Shown in pieces: positions 1 to 12,469 of a stretch of DNA of 64,000 nt. The notes under the pieces were generated by a model, which worked only from the letters and a program-made list of their open reading frames with translations, searched no databases and had not been told where the DNA came from. The DNA comes from Streblospio benedicti (lineage: Eukaryota; Annelida; Polychaeta; Spionida; Spionidae). The translations under genes were made by a program, and so were the position numbers. Location of the stretch: assembly GCA_019095985.1 (NCBI GenBank), contig CM032660.1, positions 22,869,137 through 22,933,136 of the forward strand, given 5' to 3'. The stretch's first letter is position 1; every line of letters begins with the position of its first letter.

Positions 1-1456
1 GTGGTTTTAAATTGCTCTAGATATGAAGGGAACTTTAATAATGCACAAAACACACCATATTGTTTCTGTGCAAGCATACTTGATCGGCCACCGAGCATAC
101 CCTTCTTATCTAATTGGCTAGTGTAAAGTAGACCACACAGTCCCCGGTGAAGATGTGAAAGATGCCTATTAACATTGTTGAATGTATAGTTGACTTATAC
201 TGCTAATAGCTTGCACTTATCTAATGAAGTGGAAGTTAAAGTTAGCGTTTAGAATTATTTATGTTTAGTTCTGAAGTGTTCCTGATTTAGAATATACGTT
301 CAGTGAAGATTTAGAATGTTTCCCGTTACTATTTAAGTCTTCATACCGCGCAAGGGTCGGAAATTCACGTTCTATCACAATTACGGAGGGGGGGGGGCAA
401 GGTGCCCGTATCTCCATAAAATAACTGCTTGTCGTGGAGGGTACTATATATGTTCATTAATCCTTTAAACTATGTTTCTTCAACATGTACGGATTTCCGC
501 AACCTTTATCCAAACATCCAAGCCTAATGATTATATAATATGGTGCAGGTAAGAAGAGTAAACATTAATGCGAGTGATAACCATGGTATCATTACTGTTG
601 CAATATGCTGTATCCTAGTTGAACAAGACATATAGTGTGGCATTGATACCATTGACCTGGTGTTAATATCGAGTCATAGTGGGGGTTCAATACCATGATG
701 GCATAAACCACACATTTACGTTAATCTTTACATTTAATAACACCTTCAGATCTCCTACCCATAAGTGATAGAACAAGAATGGTAATTGTAAACATAGTTT
801 GTATGCAGTAGGCATGCAACTGCATGTGATAGAGAACGACATGGTGCTGTTACTATAAACTTTTTGATATTCATCTTCTGCACTGAGAAGATTACTTGTA
901 AATTACATATACATTGGACATGGTGTGATACAAGATGATAATGAATGGCTAATGCTCTCACATAACGTCCCCACACGTTTATTTGGACTGTCCTTGCGTA
1001 GTCATAATGTACACGGGACATCAGCCGCTTTTACTCTAAAGCAAGTCACTAATAAGGACGCTTAAACATTTCCCTGTTGTGTCCGATTGGTTTGCAAATA
1101 TGGGTCGCTCTTGTGAGGAATGTACGTTTATCATTAGTAATTCAAAGTGGATGATAAAAATTTTCAGCCAATTTTGGCCGCAGGCCTTAAATAATTCTAT
1201 ATAAACGGTTTCATTTGTTCTTACACTTCCACCCTTAAACGGTATGGTAGCTACTTAACGTTCCGCTTCTGAATAAAAAGTCCATCCTCTGTGCTGTTTT
1301 CATAAATGATTAATAGTGCAACTAGAGTCTATGAATCTGTATATATCTGTTTCACGTACTAGTCATTAATGTATTTACAATATAATTTAAAGTATGGTTT
1401 TATAAATTCAACATTGTTAATTAATCGTTTTCACCGTATGATTTTCCACACCATTA
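1..1456. other. Intergenic, no gene recognised
   Basis: AT-rich DNA with stops in all frames and a short G-tract near 387. The longest reading frame, 88 codons on the minus strand at 755-1021, has no recognisable domain and no splice-site context. I see nothing else that can be named. Confidence 0.6.
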
Positions 1457-1723
1457 GGCATCGACCATTTGATCTCAGGGGGGGGGGGCAACTATTTTCA
1501 CCATAGCTTCATTTTTTTCATGAAATTTGACATCTAATTCTTTATTTCTTAGATTTTTTAGATTTTTTCTTAGATTCCTGAACCTCAATTATTACAAAAT
1601 TTGACAATTATTTTTTTTTCTAGTCAAATGAAACCTTATTATTTTTTTCACTAATTTTCAGCCTTGCGTTATTTTTTTCAATATTTTTGCTGCCCCCCCC
1701 CCCGAGATCAAATGGTCGATGCC
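1457..1723. mobile_element. PIF/Harbinger-like MITE (267 bp)
   Basis: The two ends are inverted copies: GGCATCGACCATTTGATCTC at the left and its complement at the right, each running into a G/C tract of about ten bases. The element is flanked on both sides by TTA (1454-1456 and 1724-1726), the 3-bp target duplication typical of PIF/Harbinger elements. The interior is T-rich, with several copies of ATTTTTTTCA, and has no coding capacity. It is therefore a non-autonomous element. The superfamily assignment rests only on the 3-bp TTA duplication and the GG start. Confidence 0.75.
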
Positions 1724-1770
1724 TTATAAAATCTCTTTAAACACTGTGCATATAGACTATATCCCAGCGG

Positions 1771-1897
1771 TATTTACAAAGTTCATCTTTACACAACACA
1801 ATAAAATATTACATTGATTGACAGTTTCAACAATTACAGTTGCCATTTTCAAAATCTCTCTGCGCATGACAGGTCAATCTGCACGACTTCCGATACT
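1771..1897 (+). repeat. 127-bp interspersed repeat, copy 1
   Basis: This stretch is closely matched by the reverse complement of 36941-37067, which is also 127 bp long, about 35 kb away. It includes the shared string TCTGCGCATGACAGGTCAAT. Homology stops sharply at both ends. No terminal inverted repeat or tRNA-like box is seen, so the class of repeat is unknown. Confidence 0.75.
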
Positions 1898-4800
1898 GAA
1901 AATCGGGTCGTACACATGAGAGAGTTGTAAAGATACAACACTGAAGAAACGAACGCGGTTAACCCCAAGTGATGTGATGGAACTGTGTGAGTTTATTTTG
2001 ACTACGACCTACTTCCAATTCAGGGGTATAATCTATCAACAAAAGTTTGGGACAGCCATGGAAAATTATCGTGTGTGGTTGAGTGTTTGCTTTTCAATAA
2101 AGGGTGGATTGAATAGTTGTAAGTGTGAAATACCAGTATGATGATGGAGATTATGGTAAAGAAAAACAAGCCTAAACCAAGTGTCATATACTCTAGTGTC
2201 CATGGGATAAACTCTAAGATGAAAAGACAACAGACAAATACATGGCATTAGGCAAAGGATATAACACGAATACCAGAACGGGTAGTTATAATAGAACCAA
2301 ATGAAAGATTAAAGAATAGTTATAGCAATTTGTTATGTTAGGGGTGGGGGTTTATGAATAGTATTGGGAAATTACAAGATGCATTTTTGAAATGGTACTT
2401 GTATAACAAAACCAAATTCCAATACATTTTAACTAATTTATAATGTGATACCTTTATGCTGAGGGCTTGTAAGACGGGTCTCAAAAAAGCGTATGCTTTG
2501 TATAGGTTTAAACAAAAAATGTGATTGTTGTAATATCATTCAAATTTCTTCATTTGAATAAATGAAGTAAAAACATAGAAAAAAATTTATTATCACATGA
2601 TCATCAGACCCATCGTAAAACCGTTAGTACAAATTTGTGTACTTGTATTACGCACCTTTACAAACTATAAAAACGAAATATATCCTGTCGTTGGTACATT
2701 TTAAAACTATTTATGAAATATGTAATACGCTGCGTAGTAATTGAATATGTCATGGTTATGGTGCCTCAAAAATGATCTATGCATGAGAATAGTGACCTAA
2801 CTCATCTCCTATTTAGAACTTAGTATGTTTGGCAGCATTGCAAAGAATAAATAAAAAGCCTAAATTGAATCCATATGCCAGTCACCAAATATACAGGACT
2901 ATAAGGAACTCATCGGGGAAAGCCCACGACTAATGCTAGTGCCCTTCACAAATTCGCAAGTGTCCACGCTGACAAATTAGCCCCGCCGTAGCACACAGCG
3001 GGGTGACATGATGATAGATGAGGAGGGCAATCACCCCCTCACTACACCGTGCGCAGATTAGGGAGGGTCCTGATGAGACGATTACGTGGACGGACGTTCG
3101 TCTAAACGTCCCAGTGCGAGATCCGTCTCGAGCCGTGCGTCTAACATCCGGATTCGATGTATGTTGACTTATTGCTTTGGGAATGGACATTAGTCCGTGG
3201 TGGTCCGGAACCGGGACTTTGGTATTTAGGGTACAGTGAACCCTTCTATTTAGGTACTGGTGGGATTCGGAATTCAATGTGTAGATTAGAGATTGGTCAC
3301 CGCTTAGCTAGATACATGCTCAGACGGGTGTCTATAGGTGTGCCAACACGGTCCAATCTATGGCCTAGTGCTGGGCAATATGAGGGGGGTATGTCAGGAG
3401 GGCCCTATGTGGACTCTGAAAATAAGTGCCGTATCCCTGTGTCCATTTGTAAGACGTAACAAAAAAATCTTTGTCATTCTAATAAAGTGTCCGTATGGAA
3501 GACTATTGTGTGTGTGTCTCGTGTTAATGGATTAAGAATTCAATGGGTCACTTTTACAGGTAAAAGTGGCTTAACGGTCGAGTCATCTTGTCACGTGGAA
3601 ATCTCTTGGGCGAGCTAGACTTTTTTAAATGCACATTAAGCCAAATCACTGGTACTGTCTGTCTTGAAACTGTTGGAAAAAACATCGTATACAGTTATAT
3701 GAAAAAATGTCTGTATTTGTGAGGTGTTCCTATGGTTAGGGACTTTTAAACCGGTGCACATTTTTTTAAAAGAAGGGGACCTGATGATTTTTCACAAATC
3801 ACGGGTACTGTTTTTCAGCTGCTGAAATCCCACTTTGAATGAGGAATCGCTACTGTTCACGAGAGAAATTCAATGTTGGAACATCGTATAGGAATAAAGT
3901 TGGATATGAAACAATGTCTGTTTTTTCAGACAAGTTTTTCGATATGCACCGGTGTGCCTAAATGGTCACGAATTTCACTCCACTTATTGCACATGACGGT
4001 GCCGATTCCCTTTGAGTGTGAAGTGTGAAATGGCTTTAAGATTAAACGTAAAGTATGAAATTTGCTTTGAAATCAAGTGACGATTGGGAAATTTGCAAAA
4101 ATGCGTTAGCCAATCAGTGGGAAACGAGGTCTAATTTAAGCAGAAAGTGGAAACCTATCTAAACTTTAACTATGACGTTGGAACAGGACCCCGTTCCCTC
4201 CCCTGCTTCACCACCACGCCCATTTAGACCCGTGTGTATCATGCGACGAGCGGTTGTATAAGAAGCCATATTATCATTTTGCCATTGATTTCAAAGTTAT
4301 TATGTACGTGAAAATATAAGTATTATCTTCCTTGCACTTTCAACAGAAAAGGCATCATTTATTGATACTACTATTTTTATATGTCTTTTTCTCTTCTTTT
4401 TTCTGAACATTATCTTGAAGGGGCGCACAGACTGAGTGACGTAACAGACAACAGCTCACAGACAAATTGCATCCCGCAAAATCTCGTCAGCGTGTCGGTA
4501 GGTGCGGGGTGGTGGTGGGGGGGGTGCATGGTTTAGGAGACGAAGTAAAAAGAATGCAGGGAAAACACACAAGTATGTATATGCAGTTCAATCTTTTAGA
4601 TTGCAAGATTATAAAAATTTGCCTATTCTTCATAAACATGCATACTCATTTACGGAAATATAACTAACTGCACCTTTAAGGTGACAAGAAATTTTATAAA
4701 CGAAAAAACTCAATTTTTCAGTTTTTGAATGTTTATGATACTAGTCTATGAATAATGAACACAAACATGTTTTGAAATGAGCCTTTTGTAATCAATAATT

Positions 4801-5097
4801 TTTTTATTTTATTTTTAAGGTAACTCGGGTGGTCACAGGTGGCAATTGAATACGAATGAATGCTCAACAGAAATGGAATCGTTACCCTAAAATCTATCAA
4901 TGACCAAGTAGATCTAGTTAACAATAAATTATGAACATGTACATATAAACTCATGTACACCGCACTTCAAAACATGTTACCCACTGTAAACTGTAAACAA
5001 AAGAGACACGTTCTAAATAATAAAAGCCATTAGCAACAAACTCCCCCATTCGCCTCACCCATAATTTCCACATAAATACTACATCAGAACCTTGAAT
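1898..5097. other. Intergenic, no gene recognised
   Basis: There is no domain-bearing reading frame. A CpG-rich patch at about 2930-3460 is open on both strands (113 codons minus at 2936-3277; 100 codons plus at 3157-3459), but neither translation resembles a family I know. A perfect small hairpin, CACTTTTAC-AG-GTAAAAGTG, lies at 3549-3568. A G-tract lies near 4518-4526. Nothing else can be supported. Confidence 0.5.
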
Positions 5098-5256
5098 TAA
5101 GATCACCTCTAGGCTCTCTATTGAGACCCGTTCTATACTAAGATCATTTCTCGCAGTCCCGCGTGTTAATAAAGAAACCTATATGGACCTCCATGAAAAT
5201 ACCACAGCTTTATTGACACCACTTGATGCCAGTCTTGATAGAGAGGTTACACTGTA
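5098..5256. mobile_element. Decayed MITE of the ACAGTAGAACCTCTCTATTA family
   Basis: The right end reads GATAGAGAGGTTACACTGTA, the complement of the terminal motif seen better at 17416. The left part carries GATCACCT and CTCTATTGAGACC, also internal motifs of the family. The outermost left bases are lost or diverged. The ends resemble those of pogo/Tc1-mariner-type MITEs, but that placement is tentative. Confidence 0.4.
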
Positions 5257-5811
5257 AATAAAAGATAAGACTGACCGGTGCTGACCCCTCTACATCCTTG
5301 TCTACTCATGTAACATTATGCTCTCCTCTTACGGGCCTCATAAATTATTTCCAAGAATAACTGCATCTCCTTCATCTGTAAAGAAATCCTGAGTCTCATT
5401 ATACTAAATATACACAGCGTATCGCCTTACTTAAGATAATGAGCCATCGGTCAGAAGGTATCTACTTCAGATATGGATTCAATGTTTAAAAATACATCTT
5501 TTATATGCATTGTTCGCGTAGTAATGTATTAACCATTAGTGAGTTCCAATTAGTTTTAGGTTCAGGTTTATATAAGCAAAAGTTCAGTGTCACTAAATCA
5601 TCGGTTTTCACGGCTTGATCACTCACGCTGCCTTTACAAGTCATTGTTCATACTATATACTGCGTATATAGACGTGGGATATGACGATGGTGTCACTATG
5701 CTTTGACAAGAATATTATGGCCAGTTTTCATATGCACGTTTAATATTTTAAGGGCTATATCTCAAAACTAAATTTGTGCAGTTCATGAATATCTCATATC
5801 TATTTTATCTC

Positions 5812-6030
5812 TAACTGTGACATCAAATCTCTGTAAATGTTGATATGTTTGAACATAATGCATTCTGAGAAAAATTTCACTAGGAATTTTATTTTTTATT
5901 CCTTTTTAAATAATCAATCCTTCTGTTGTCATTAACCGTGAAATCAAGTCTCTATAAATGTCAATTTACATGTATGTTGAAGATATATACCTTCTGGGCA
6001 AAAGCTGGCAAGTGATTTTTTATTGTTCAC
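5812..6030 (+). repeat. Diverged tandem duplication, period about 121 bp
   Basis: TAACTGTGACATCAAATCTC at 5812 and TAACCGTGAAATCAAGTCTC at 5933 start two related AT-rich blocks. Both continue through a CTGTAAATGT/CTATAAATGT motif and a TTTTTATT stretch. The identity is moderate, so the duplication is old. No coding content. Confidence 0.5.
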
Positions 6031-6435
6031 GAATAATAACGCTTTTATATTTATTGCCGAGAATAGTTCGGGAAAATTGTGTTTTTCAAAGGCAAAATGC
6101 ATGTAGAATGAACAATTGAACAGGTATGAAAAAAATGAATCAGGTAATTCTAGATAATTTTATCAGCATGTTGTCATTCCATAGTGTTTTCGATAAATGA
6201 GATGTTTGTCTTTCATTTAAACGGTAGACCAGGCAAAGTTAATCAGATTTGCACTAATTGCTTTTCTTTCATATTTTTTTCACATACCTGTATATCTAAA
6301 ACCATGTTATATAATAATAAAAAGGATTATTACCTAACACACGACATGATGTAATTTATAAATCATTTCAGCAGTAATAATACATAACATATTTGATGTG
6401 TATGTTCCGAAAAGAAAATCACTCTAAAATGAGAA

Positions 6436-6481
6436 TATCACGACCGTTGTGTCGTGAGTTCGAGTCCCGCCTCCGGCACTG
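6436..6481 (+). repeat. tRNA-like 3' half (SINE relic)
   Basis: GAGTTCGAGTCCCGCCTCCGG contains a good RNA polymerase III B box (GTTCGAGTCC at 6458-6467). No A box at the right spacing is evident upstream and no cloverleaf can be closed, so this is a SINE or tRNA pseudogene fragment and not a tRNA gene. Confidence 0.45.
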
Positions 6482-6702
6482 TGACGTTTTGAAATGAAAG
6501 TGTAGCTTGATCCACTCACAACAACGTGATGCAAATATAATTGGTAATTCAATATATACGTTACGTCTTCTGCTTTCAAAATCAAATTTCCATTTGCCCA
6601 ATAGAGATCACTTTCCAAAGAGCCATCCACCCATTGGCCTTTCTTCAAAGATCAAATTGTGTAATGTTTTAGACGTAAATCTTATTTTTAAAATGAACAA
6701 CA

Positions 6703-6800
6703 TCTGAGTGGTTTAGACTGGGGTGCCGCGGTCGTTTGCTGGAGTATTGGACTGATGCGCCGTTTGCTGTTGTGAGGCCACATGGTTTTGAGCTGATAGA
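6703..6800 (+). repeat. Possible tRNA-derived SINE head, degenerate
   Basis: GAGTGGTTTAGACTGGGGTG resembles a tRNA A-box region (tRNA-Leu/Ser type), and TGGTTTTGAGCTGA downstream is a worn B box. The spacing is compatible with a tRNA-derived head. The body after it is not shared with the other SINE copies in this window. Low certainty. Confidence 0.3.
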
Positions 6801-9401
6801 AGATGCGCCTAAGAATTGAGGAGAGATGGGGAATATTGTCCCAGTTGAAATTTGGTTACAATGTCGTAGCTTAATGATCGTATTGAATTAGAAAAATATT
6901 ACTGGGTGATTGATGCAATGAATTTATAGTATATCCATATTTGAACATTTATGGTTTATATTTATTTGTAAACTGACTGTTAAGAAAGTAAAACGTTGTG
7001 GCCACTTTTTAACATCTAGGATGGTGATTTAAGTTTTCAAAGTGATACAGTAATGGACCTAACAAAATATTAACTATCTGTGAATCAGCTGTCAAGACTG
7101 TGAAGTCTGTAATTACATAATCTACATTCCATTGTTATCATAAAAGTGGATCATCATTGACTATTAGATGGCTGGAAAGACTAGGTGTTAGACTTACAGG
7201 GCAACTGTGTGTTAAACCCTAGCCATAGGATAACGCAGGAAGGAAGGAAGCCAATATACGTAAGAGGACTCGCATATAAGTCGGTAAGTTCATCTGTGGA
7301 TTAGGCTCGTTCTGTGGCAGGCTATTATGTTCAACAGGTTTATGATTTAATGGATGTTAACCTAATCGGATTTGAGACTTATCATCTTTGTGTCTATTTC
7401 TGGCATATACTTTTCAATATATATGTATTGTATGGTAAGGCTGCTTATTCCCAACGTAAAGAAGATTCCTGTGAAACAAAATCTCTGTTTAAACCCTACG
7501 CAACTACATTATAAAACTACTTAATTACGTTGCTAATATTTCTTTGTGTAAGGTCATAAGTACGAATGTCTTGTTTTATGATACGGCAATAGCATTTACT
7601 TTTTTTATAGCTCAACCCCCTGCATACCATGCCCATATGTACATTTTAAGACATTCCAAAATGTCCGTATCGTTCTAATGTTCGTACAAAAAAATATGCA
7701 TGAGTCTCGTGTCCACAATAAGGAATTTCAACATGACACTTATATAGGTAAAAGAGACTTCAAAATGACATTGTCACTGTCACTTTTACCCAATGTAAAA
7801 TCCGTTTTAATGGCATATGACGTCCGTTGCTCTGTTAATAATCATTATCTCGCGGTAATAAGTCGACTCCCGTTGAGAGAAAAATTATGGAAGCCACATG
7901 TAGTGTAAGTAAAGTTAAGAGTTAGATCTAGAAGAGGACACTCTCTCACCAATAATCTTGATTTGCTCATGAATACGTAGCAGTGATTGATTAGATCTAA
8001 AGCTCATTGACCGTCCCAATCAAGGACTCATTGTTTGTTTTCAGTAGTATGCAACGAAAAAATTAGCATCCCATTGGGCCTATTAGTCATATTTACTTTG
8101 CGATAAGAATGGGGTTTGATTTATGTAGAAAATAGTTATCTTGTTTTTTACTTTGGAAATTAGTACTAGTAGCGTTGTGTAAACCTATTTGCGTTCCTTT
8201 GAATCAGTAAAACATTCCTTTCTTTTGTATGTCTGCATCTGCACCCATTGTATTGGCCCTAGGACCCATTGTTTCAAAGTATGCGAGTCCCAGGACTCAT
8301 TGTGGCCAATATCTAGATTAATTAATCACTGAAGGCATAATGCCACAATATACCAATTATAGATGTGGCAGCAAAACATAGATGCCTTGTTTAAAGGTGA
8401 CCTCGAAAAGAATGACATCGATTCACCGCTAGTAGGCTCAACACAAATATATACACGTTTGTAAAGAAAGTGATTCTCACAACTATTTCAGGCCAAGATT
8501 TCAATTTCAAATTTCAAATTCACGTACTTGCAATTGCTCTTGGAGATGATCCCCTATTTCCCATTCTCCCCATGGCCAGAAAACAACAATACGAGATTGC
8601 GTTATTTCACGCTTATTTTTCTTTTCCACAAGGGCTAAATTGTCGCACGTGTTTCGAGCGCCACACAATATTCTCGCATCTATGCATCGTGGGTTCAAGG
8701 GAATCTCGTTTGCACAGCCTTTAGCCAGTTTTACAACATCAAGTATAATATACTTACAATAACTTGTGAATTGAATTGAACGTCCGAAATAGATAAGGAA
8801 AAGAATACCGTTACCGGTAACTCAAAATCATTGATCAAGCGTTTTGTCACGGGAACTGGAAGAGGGTTGACTGCTGGATTTTTCCGTGAGCGCATTTCGC
8901 CGCAAAATGACGTAAGACGACGCTCGCCCGTCCCAACCTATCTGCCCAGCTCTCTTACGCCCATTCCTATGGAATTTGGACGACGACATGGGAGCAAAGA
9001 CAGTGTGCAGCTTGCAGCAAGTATATCGCTGACATTTGCAAACAGCGAGCAGCGGGTGTGGAGCTAGTGCTTTATAGAATACCGTGAGATTAGAAATATT
9101 TGCATACGATTTAATTAAGGCTGTGTTCATGGGACCCAGCATCTTGAGAAGAGGGGGTACATATGCTTTATTTACTATATAAATACTATACTTTTCATAT
9201 ACATTTGTAGAAAGGTATCTAATAAATCTTAATTCAGCCAATCAAAAGTAACTTCCTGATTATGTTACTGCAGAATGAAGCTATGGAATGTTGGTGACAA
9301 TGTCTAAATTTAATTGCAATGGACTGTGTCCGTTTATTTTAATGATGTGAAGTGATAAAGTATATACTATATTGGATACTCATCTGCACAATTTTTTACA
9401 T
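6801..9401. other. Intergenic, no gene recognised
   Basis: AT-rich DNA with scattered short reading frames. The longest, 137 codons minus at 8828-9241, overlaps open frames on the other strand in a CpG-richer patch (8830-9060) and shows no known domain. I could not identify an element or an RNA gene here. Confidence 0.5.
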
Positions 9402-9565
9402 TATATACACAGTTTAAACTATCCTTTTGTGCGTTGTTTTATTAGCTTACTTTGAAAGCCTTTCGAACCTTCCCGGTTCTTCATCAGTCTGCCAACTGCC
9501 TAGTCGTCACGTGATGGTGGTGTGACGTCAAAACCCACAAAATGATAGTTTAAACTGTGTATATA
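9402..9565. mobile_element. MITE-like element with about 29-bp terminal inverted repeats (164 bp)
   Basis: The left end TATATACACAGTTTAAACTA is followed by TCCTTTTGTG. The right end is its near-perfect complement, CACAAAATGA followed by TAGTTTAAACTGTGTATATA. The interior holds CACGTG and a CRE octamer TGACGTCA (9523-9530). It also holds a stem motif (complement CTGATGAAGAACCGGGAAGG, TTCGAAAGG) of a kind common in untranslated parts of animal retroelements. There is no coding capacity. The superfamily is uncertain. Confidence 0.65.
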
Positions 9566-10598
9566 AAGTATATCTTAGATGATAAATCAAGCTTAAAATT
9601 TATGAAATGGCCTCCGTGGTACCTGTGCCTGTGTATTACCCTCTTTGATATAACAGTAGTAGCGTGTATTGTATAGTGTTTGTAAATTATAGTTGTATAC
9701 ATACCACACACACCCTCCAATGATGTTGGTGCCTATAATGAAATTCATGTATGAAGTTGGACAAATCAAAAGCAACATCTTGCTGCACACTGCTTGCCGC
9801 ACCCTATACATTGTAAGTGACATTTGCTTGCATGAACGTCACACTATAATAAAGTACACCAAAACAATATCTCGCTGCACACGTCAAGTGGCACGCTGCC
9901 CGCATGTCGTCGGTCGAATTCCATAGATTCCCGTACCTGCCACTGTAAACTGACTAGACAGTTGGAACTTTATTCCCGTATGTACTGATGCGTGACGGGG
10001 ATTTCACGGATCAATGCATCAGGATCATCCGAGCGTGACGGTCTCGCGGTGATGACTACAAGAAAGCTAATCAAACAAAGAGTTCATCACTAGCAGTAAA
10101 GAGTTAATGACTAACTGTTTGCTAAGTCTCTGATGTGCACAGTGTTGTAATTTGCCCGCTGTGATGTGCTGTTGGGAGGAAATGGGTTTGTTATGAAGTG
10201 GCAAGTGGGTTTTTAGTAATAACTGATGATTATTGACTGAATCACGAAACAGGTGCGTTGTATAGCTTTATATAGCCTGCGCTAGTAGTTGCTTTTGGTT
10301 TTAACAAAAACATCACACGTGTCCGGTGACAGGATTATTCAAGAGTGTTTCTTATAGCCTAATAATTGCACTGGACCGCCCTGTGATCCGTCCAGTCTAG
10401 CACCTCTACGGGCCGCATCGTTTGAGTTAGAGCGCTCAAATCTTTGTAGCTTTAAAATCGTTACCACCGTGACCCTATTTCACATATTTGGCTTCATTCT
10501 TTACCATCACTTAATATTGTGTTGAGTGGATTGTGCTAATTTCTTTTTTTTTTCTTTCTTTTTTTTCGTTTTTGATAAAAAATGAAATAATTACAGGT

Positions 10599-10815
10599 AG
10601 AATTCTACTCTCACTGTTACAGAGACCACGATTTGTCCGTGTAACCTCTTGACAGCCCGCTGCTTGGGATGGTGGTATCATTCTGGTCTCACAACCTTTG
10701 GGTCGTAAGTTCGAGTCCCTTCAGGGCCACTTGATATAGTAAATGGAAGCTGTGTCTTCAGCTATGTCAATACAGTGGTAGGAGCTTGCTTGGCATAACA
10801 CTGAGAGTAGAATTG
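10599..10815. mobile_element. Inverted-repeat element enclosing a tRNA-like sequence
   Basis: AATTCTACTCTCACTGTTAC at 10601-10620 is mirrored by AACACTGAGAGTAGAATT at about 10797-10814. Between them lies a 70-nt tRNA-like segment (about 10661-10731) with an A-box-like GGGATGGTGGTATCATTCTGG and a clear B box, GTTCGAGTCC. Either a SINE landed in a MITE, or this is a SINE whose flanks happen to be inverted. I favour the first. No gene is encoded. Confidence 0.5.
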
Positions 10816-11825
10816 AATTCACAAGCAAAATTTGGGAAAATATAAATACAGTTGTTCATATCACATGTATAACTCCCATGCTCTAGTTTGACACCCTGTT
10901 GATGCTTACTCGTGAATTACCGCTATATGAAGAATTTAAAATCTCGAATGCCAGACGTTTAGTTGTCGGAGTAAAAAACGAAAGATTGAACGAAATAATA
11001 ATTTACTTTAATAGCAAACCATCCAACATCTGTACCAAGATCTTGACTCAAATATATCAATTTGGGAAGTGTAATGCATCAAAATCTTGTGGCGCACCAT
11101 ATGGAGAATTTTTGCTTTTCAAAACATGTTCAAACACAACTGCTTTTAAGTGCACGGTTATGTTTCTCGTATCATATATTTCCGTAAGAGTTTGAAGACT
11201 TTGCAAGTACAAAAATATATAAACAACTTTCTGATAAGGTATACGAGTTTTCTGTGGGAATTTTCTTATCTTTTCTTTTTAAATTGAGAAAATGGAAAGG
11301 TATTACACCAATCATGTAGGGAGCGAGCTGCAATAAAGTGGAATGGTCGGTATGGCCTTTCAGAAAATGACCTGCATAATGTGAACCCACAGTTTTATGA
11401 ATGCAAACACATTTTAAATGTTACTCTGGTGACATTCTAAATAAGCCATGTAGTTTGTGTTGAAATCCATACAAAACATACGCTTTTAATGCGACCCTTT
11501 CTTACGACGTCACATTGAAATCCCCGTTAACAGGTGACAGAAATAACATGTCCTGTTTGTGCACTGCTGGTTATAGGCTTATTCAAATACCCAAATAATT
11601 TGTTTGTTATTTACTACTCTGTTACTGTTTATGCGACACTATACTAAAAAAGACTAGTTAACCAGCCTTGAATGGAATACGAGTAAAGCCGATGTTTATT
11701 AGCAAGACTGACTTATAGAGGAAATCTTGTTCAGAATGTCTGATTGGCAGCTACCTACCTGAGTACATGTACTTACACACACATAAACCCATACGCTTGT
11801 ATAGAATGCAATCTGCTCATGATGG
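10816..11825. other. Intergenic, no gene recognised
   Basis: A 98-codon reading frame at 10899-11195 (plus) has no recognisable domain, no supporting splice sites and average AT-rich composition. The remainder has no repeat or motif I can name. Confidence 0.45.
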
Positions 11826-12125
11826 ATGTCACCTCCAATCTTTGATCACCCCCAATGTGCTGGGTGCAACAAATTACATAGTGACAAAGCCTGGCGGTCT
11901 CGCCCACCTCTGTATGGAGCTTCAAACAGGTTATTAGACGGCAGCAATTTTATATTTGCAACACTAGATTGGTGCATTTCTGGTGACACAAGTTGTCATC
12001 TTTCGAAGAAGTACAAAACCTTTTTCCAAATTGCTTTAGTTGTTCCTTCTCATTGAACTTTACTGCGAACACTCTACTATCACTCCCCACTTAACCATGG
12101 GTTGTATCAGTAATATGTATCACTA
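11826..12125 (+). repeat. Mosaic repeat family, copy A (core unit)
   Basis: It shares with 12805-13255 and 15440-15660 the blocks GTCTCGCCCAC, CAGGTTATTAGACGGCAGCA and TTGGTGCATTTCTGG (TTGGTGTATGTCTGG in the other copies). Its tail (ACTCTACTATCACTCCCC ... TGTATCAGTAATATGTA) matches 16180-16270. It is a non-coding repeat of unknown class; I found neither terminal inverted repeats nor a target duplication. Confidence 0.6.
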
Positions 12126-12247
12126 TCTACCCAGCAAAGTTCAAACAGCGCCCCCTCCCAGACAATACCGTGCCGACCCTTGCCGTGATAGCTCTTGCCC
12201 ACGTGCAGACAACATCACCATCCCGCCCTGAGAGCAACCTGACCATA

Positions 12248-12388
12248 GGCAGATCCAGGGGCGCAGGGGCGCACCCCCCCCTTCCCACCAAAATACTTCA
12301 TTTTCATAGGGGTTTTCATGAAATCCCGCAAGTGCGCCCCCTCTTTTCCTTAAGTGCCCCCCCCCTTTTCCGAAAACCTGGATCTGCC
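12248..12388. mobile_element. MITE with GGCAGATCCAGG ends (141 bp)
   Basis: The ends GGCAGATCCAGG and CCTGGATCTGCC are exact inverted copies. The flanks read ...ATA and TAT..., so a TA target duplication is possible. The interior is unusual: C-tracts and CGCCCCC blocks surround a shared core, AAAATACTTCATTTTCATAG, also present at 21579-21600. There is no coding capacity. At least four related copies occur in this window. Confidence 0.75.
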
Positions 12389-12469
12389 TATGCATGATAG
12401 CACTTTCCTGGCAAAACCTACCTCCCGATTGACCGCAACCAATTAATGTACTGAACCAAGATAATTAAA

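Noticed and set aside
8828-9241. 137-codon minus-strand frame
   Set aside because: The same CpG-rich patch is open on the opposite strand, and neither product resembles a known family. It is probably composition.
10661-10731. Functional tRNA gene
   Set aside because: A and B boxes are recognisable, but acceptor and anticodon stems do not pair well, and the sequence is enclosed by inverted repeats, so I call it SINE-like.
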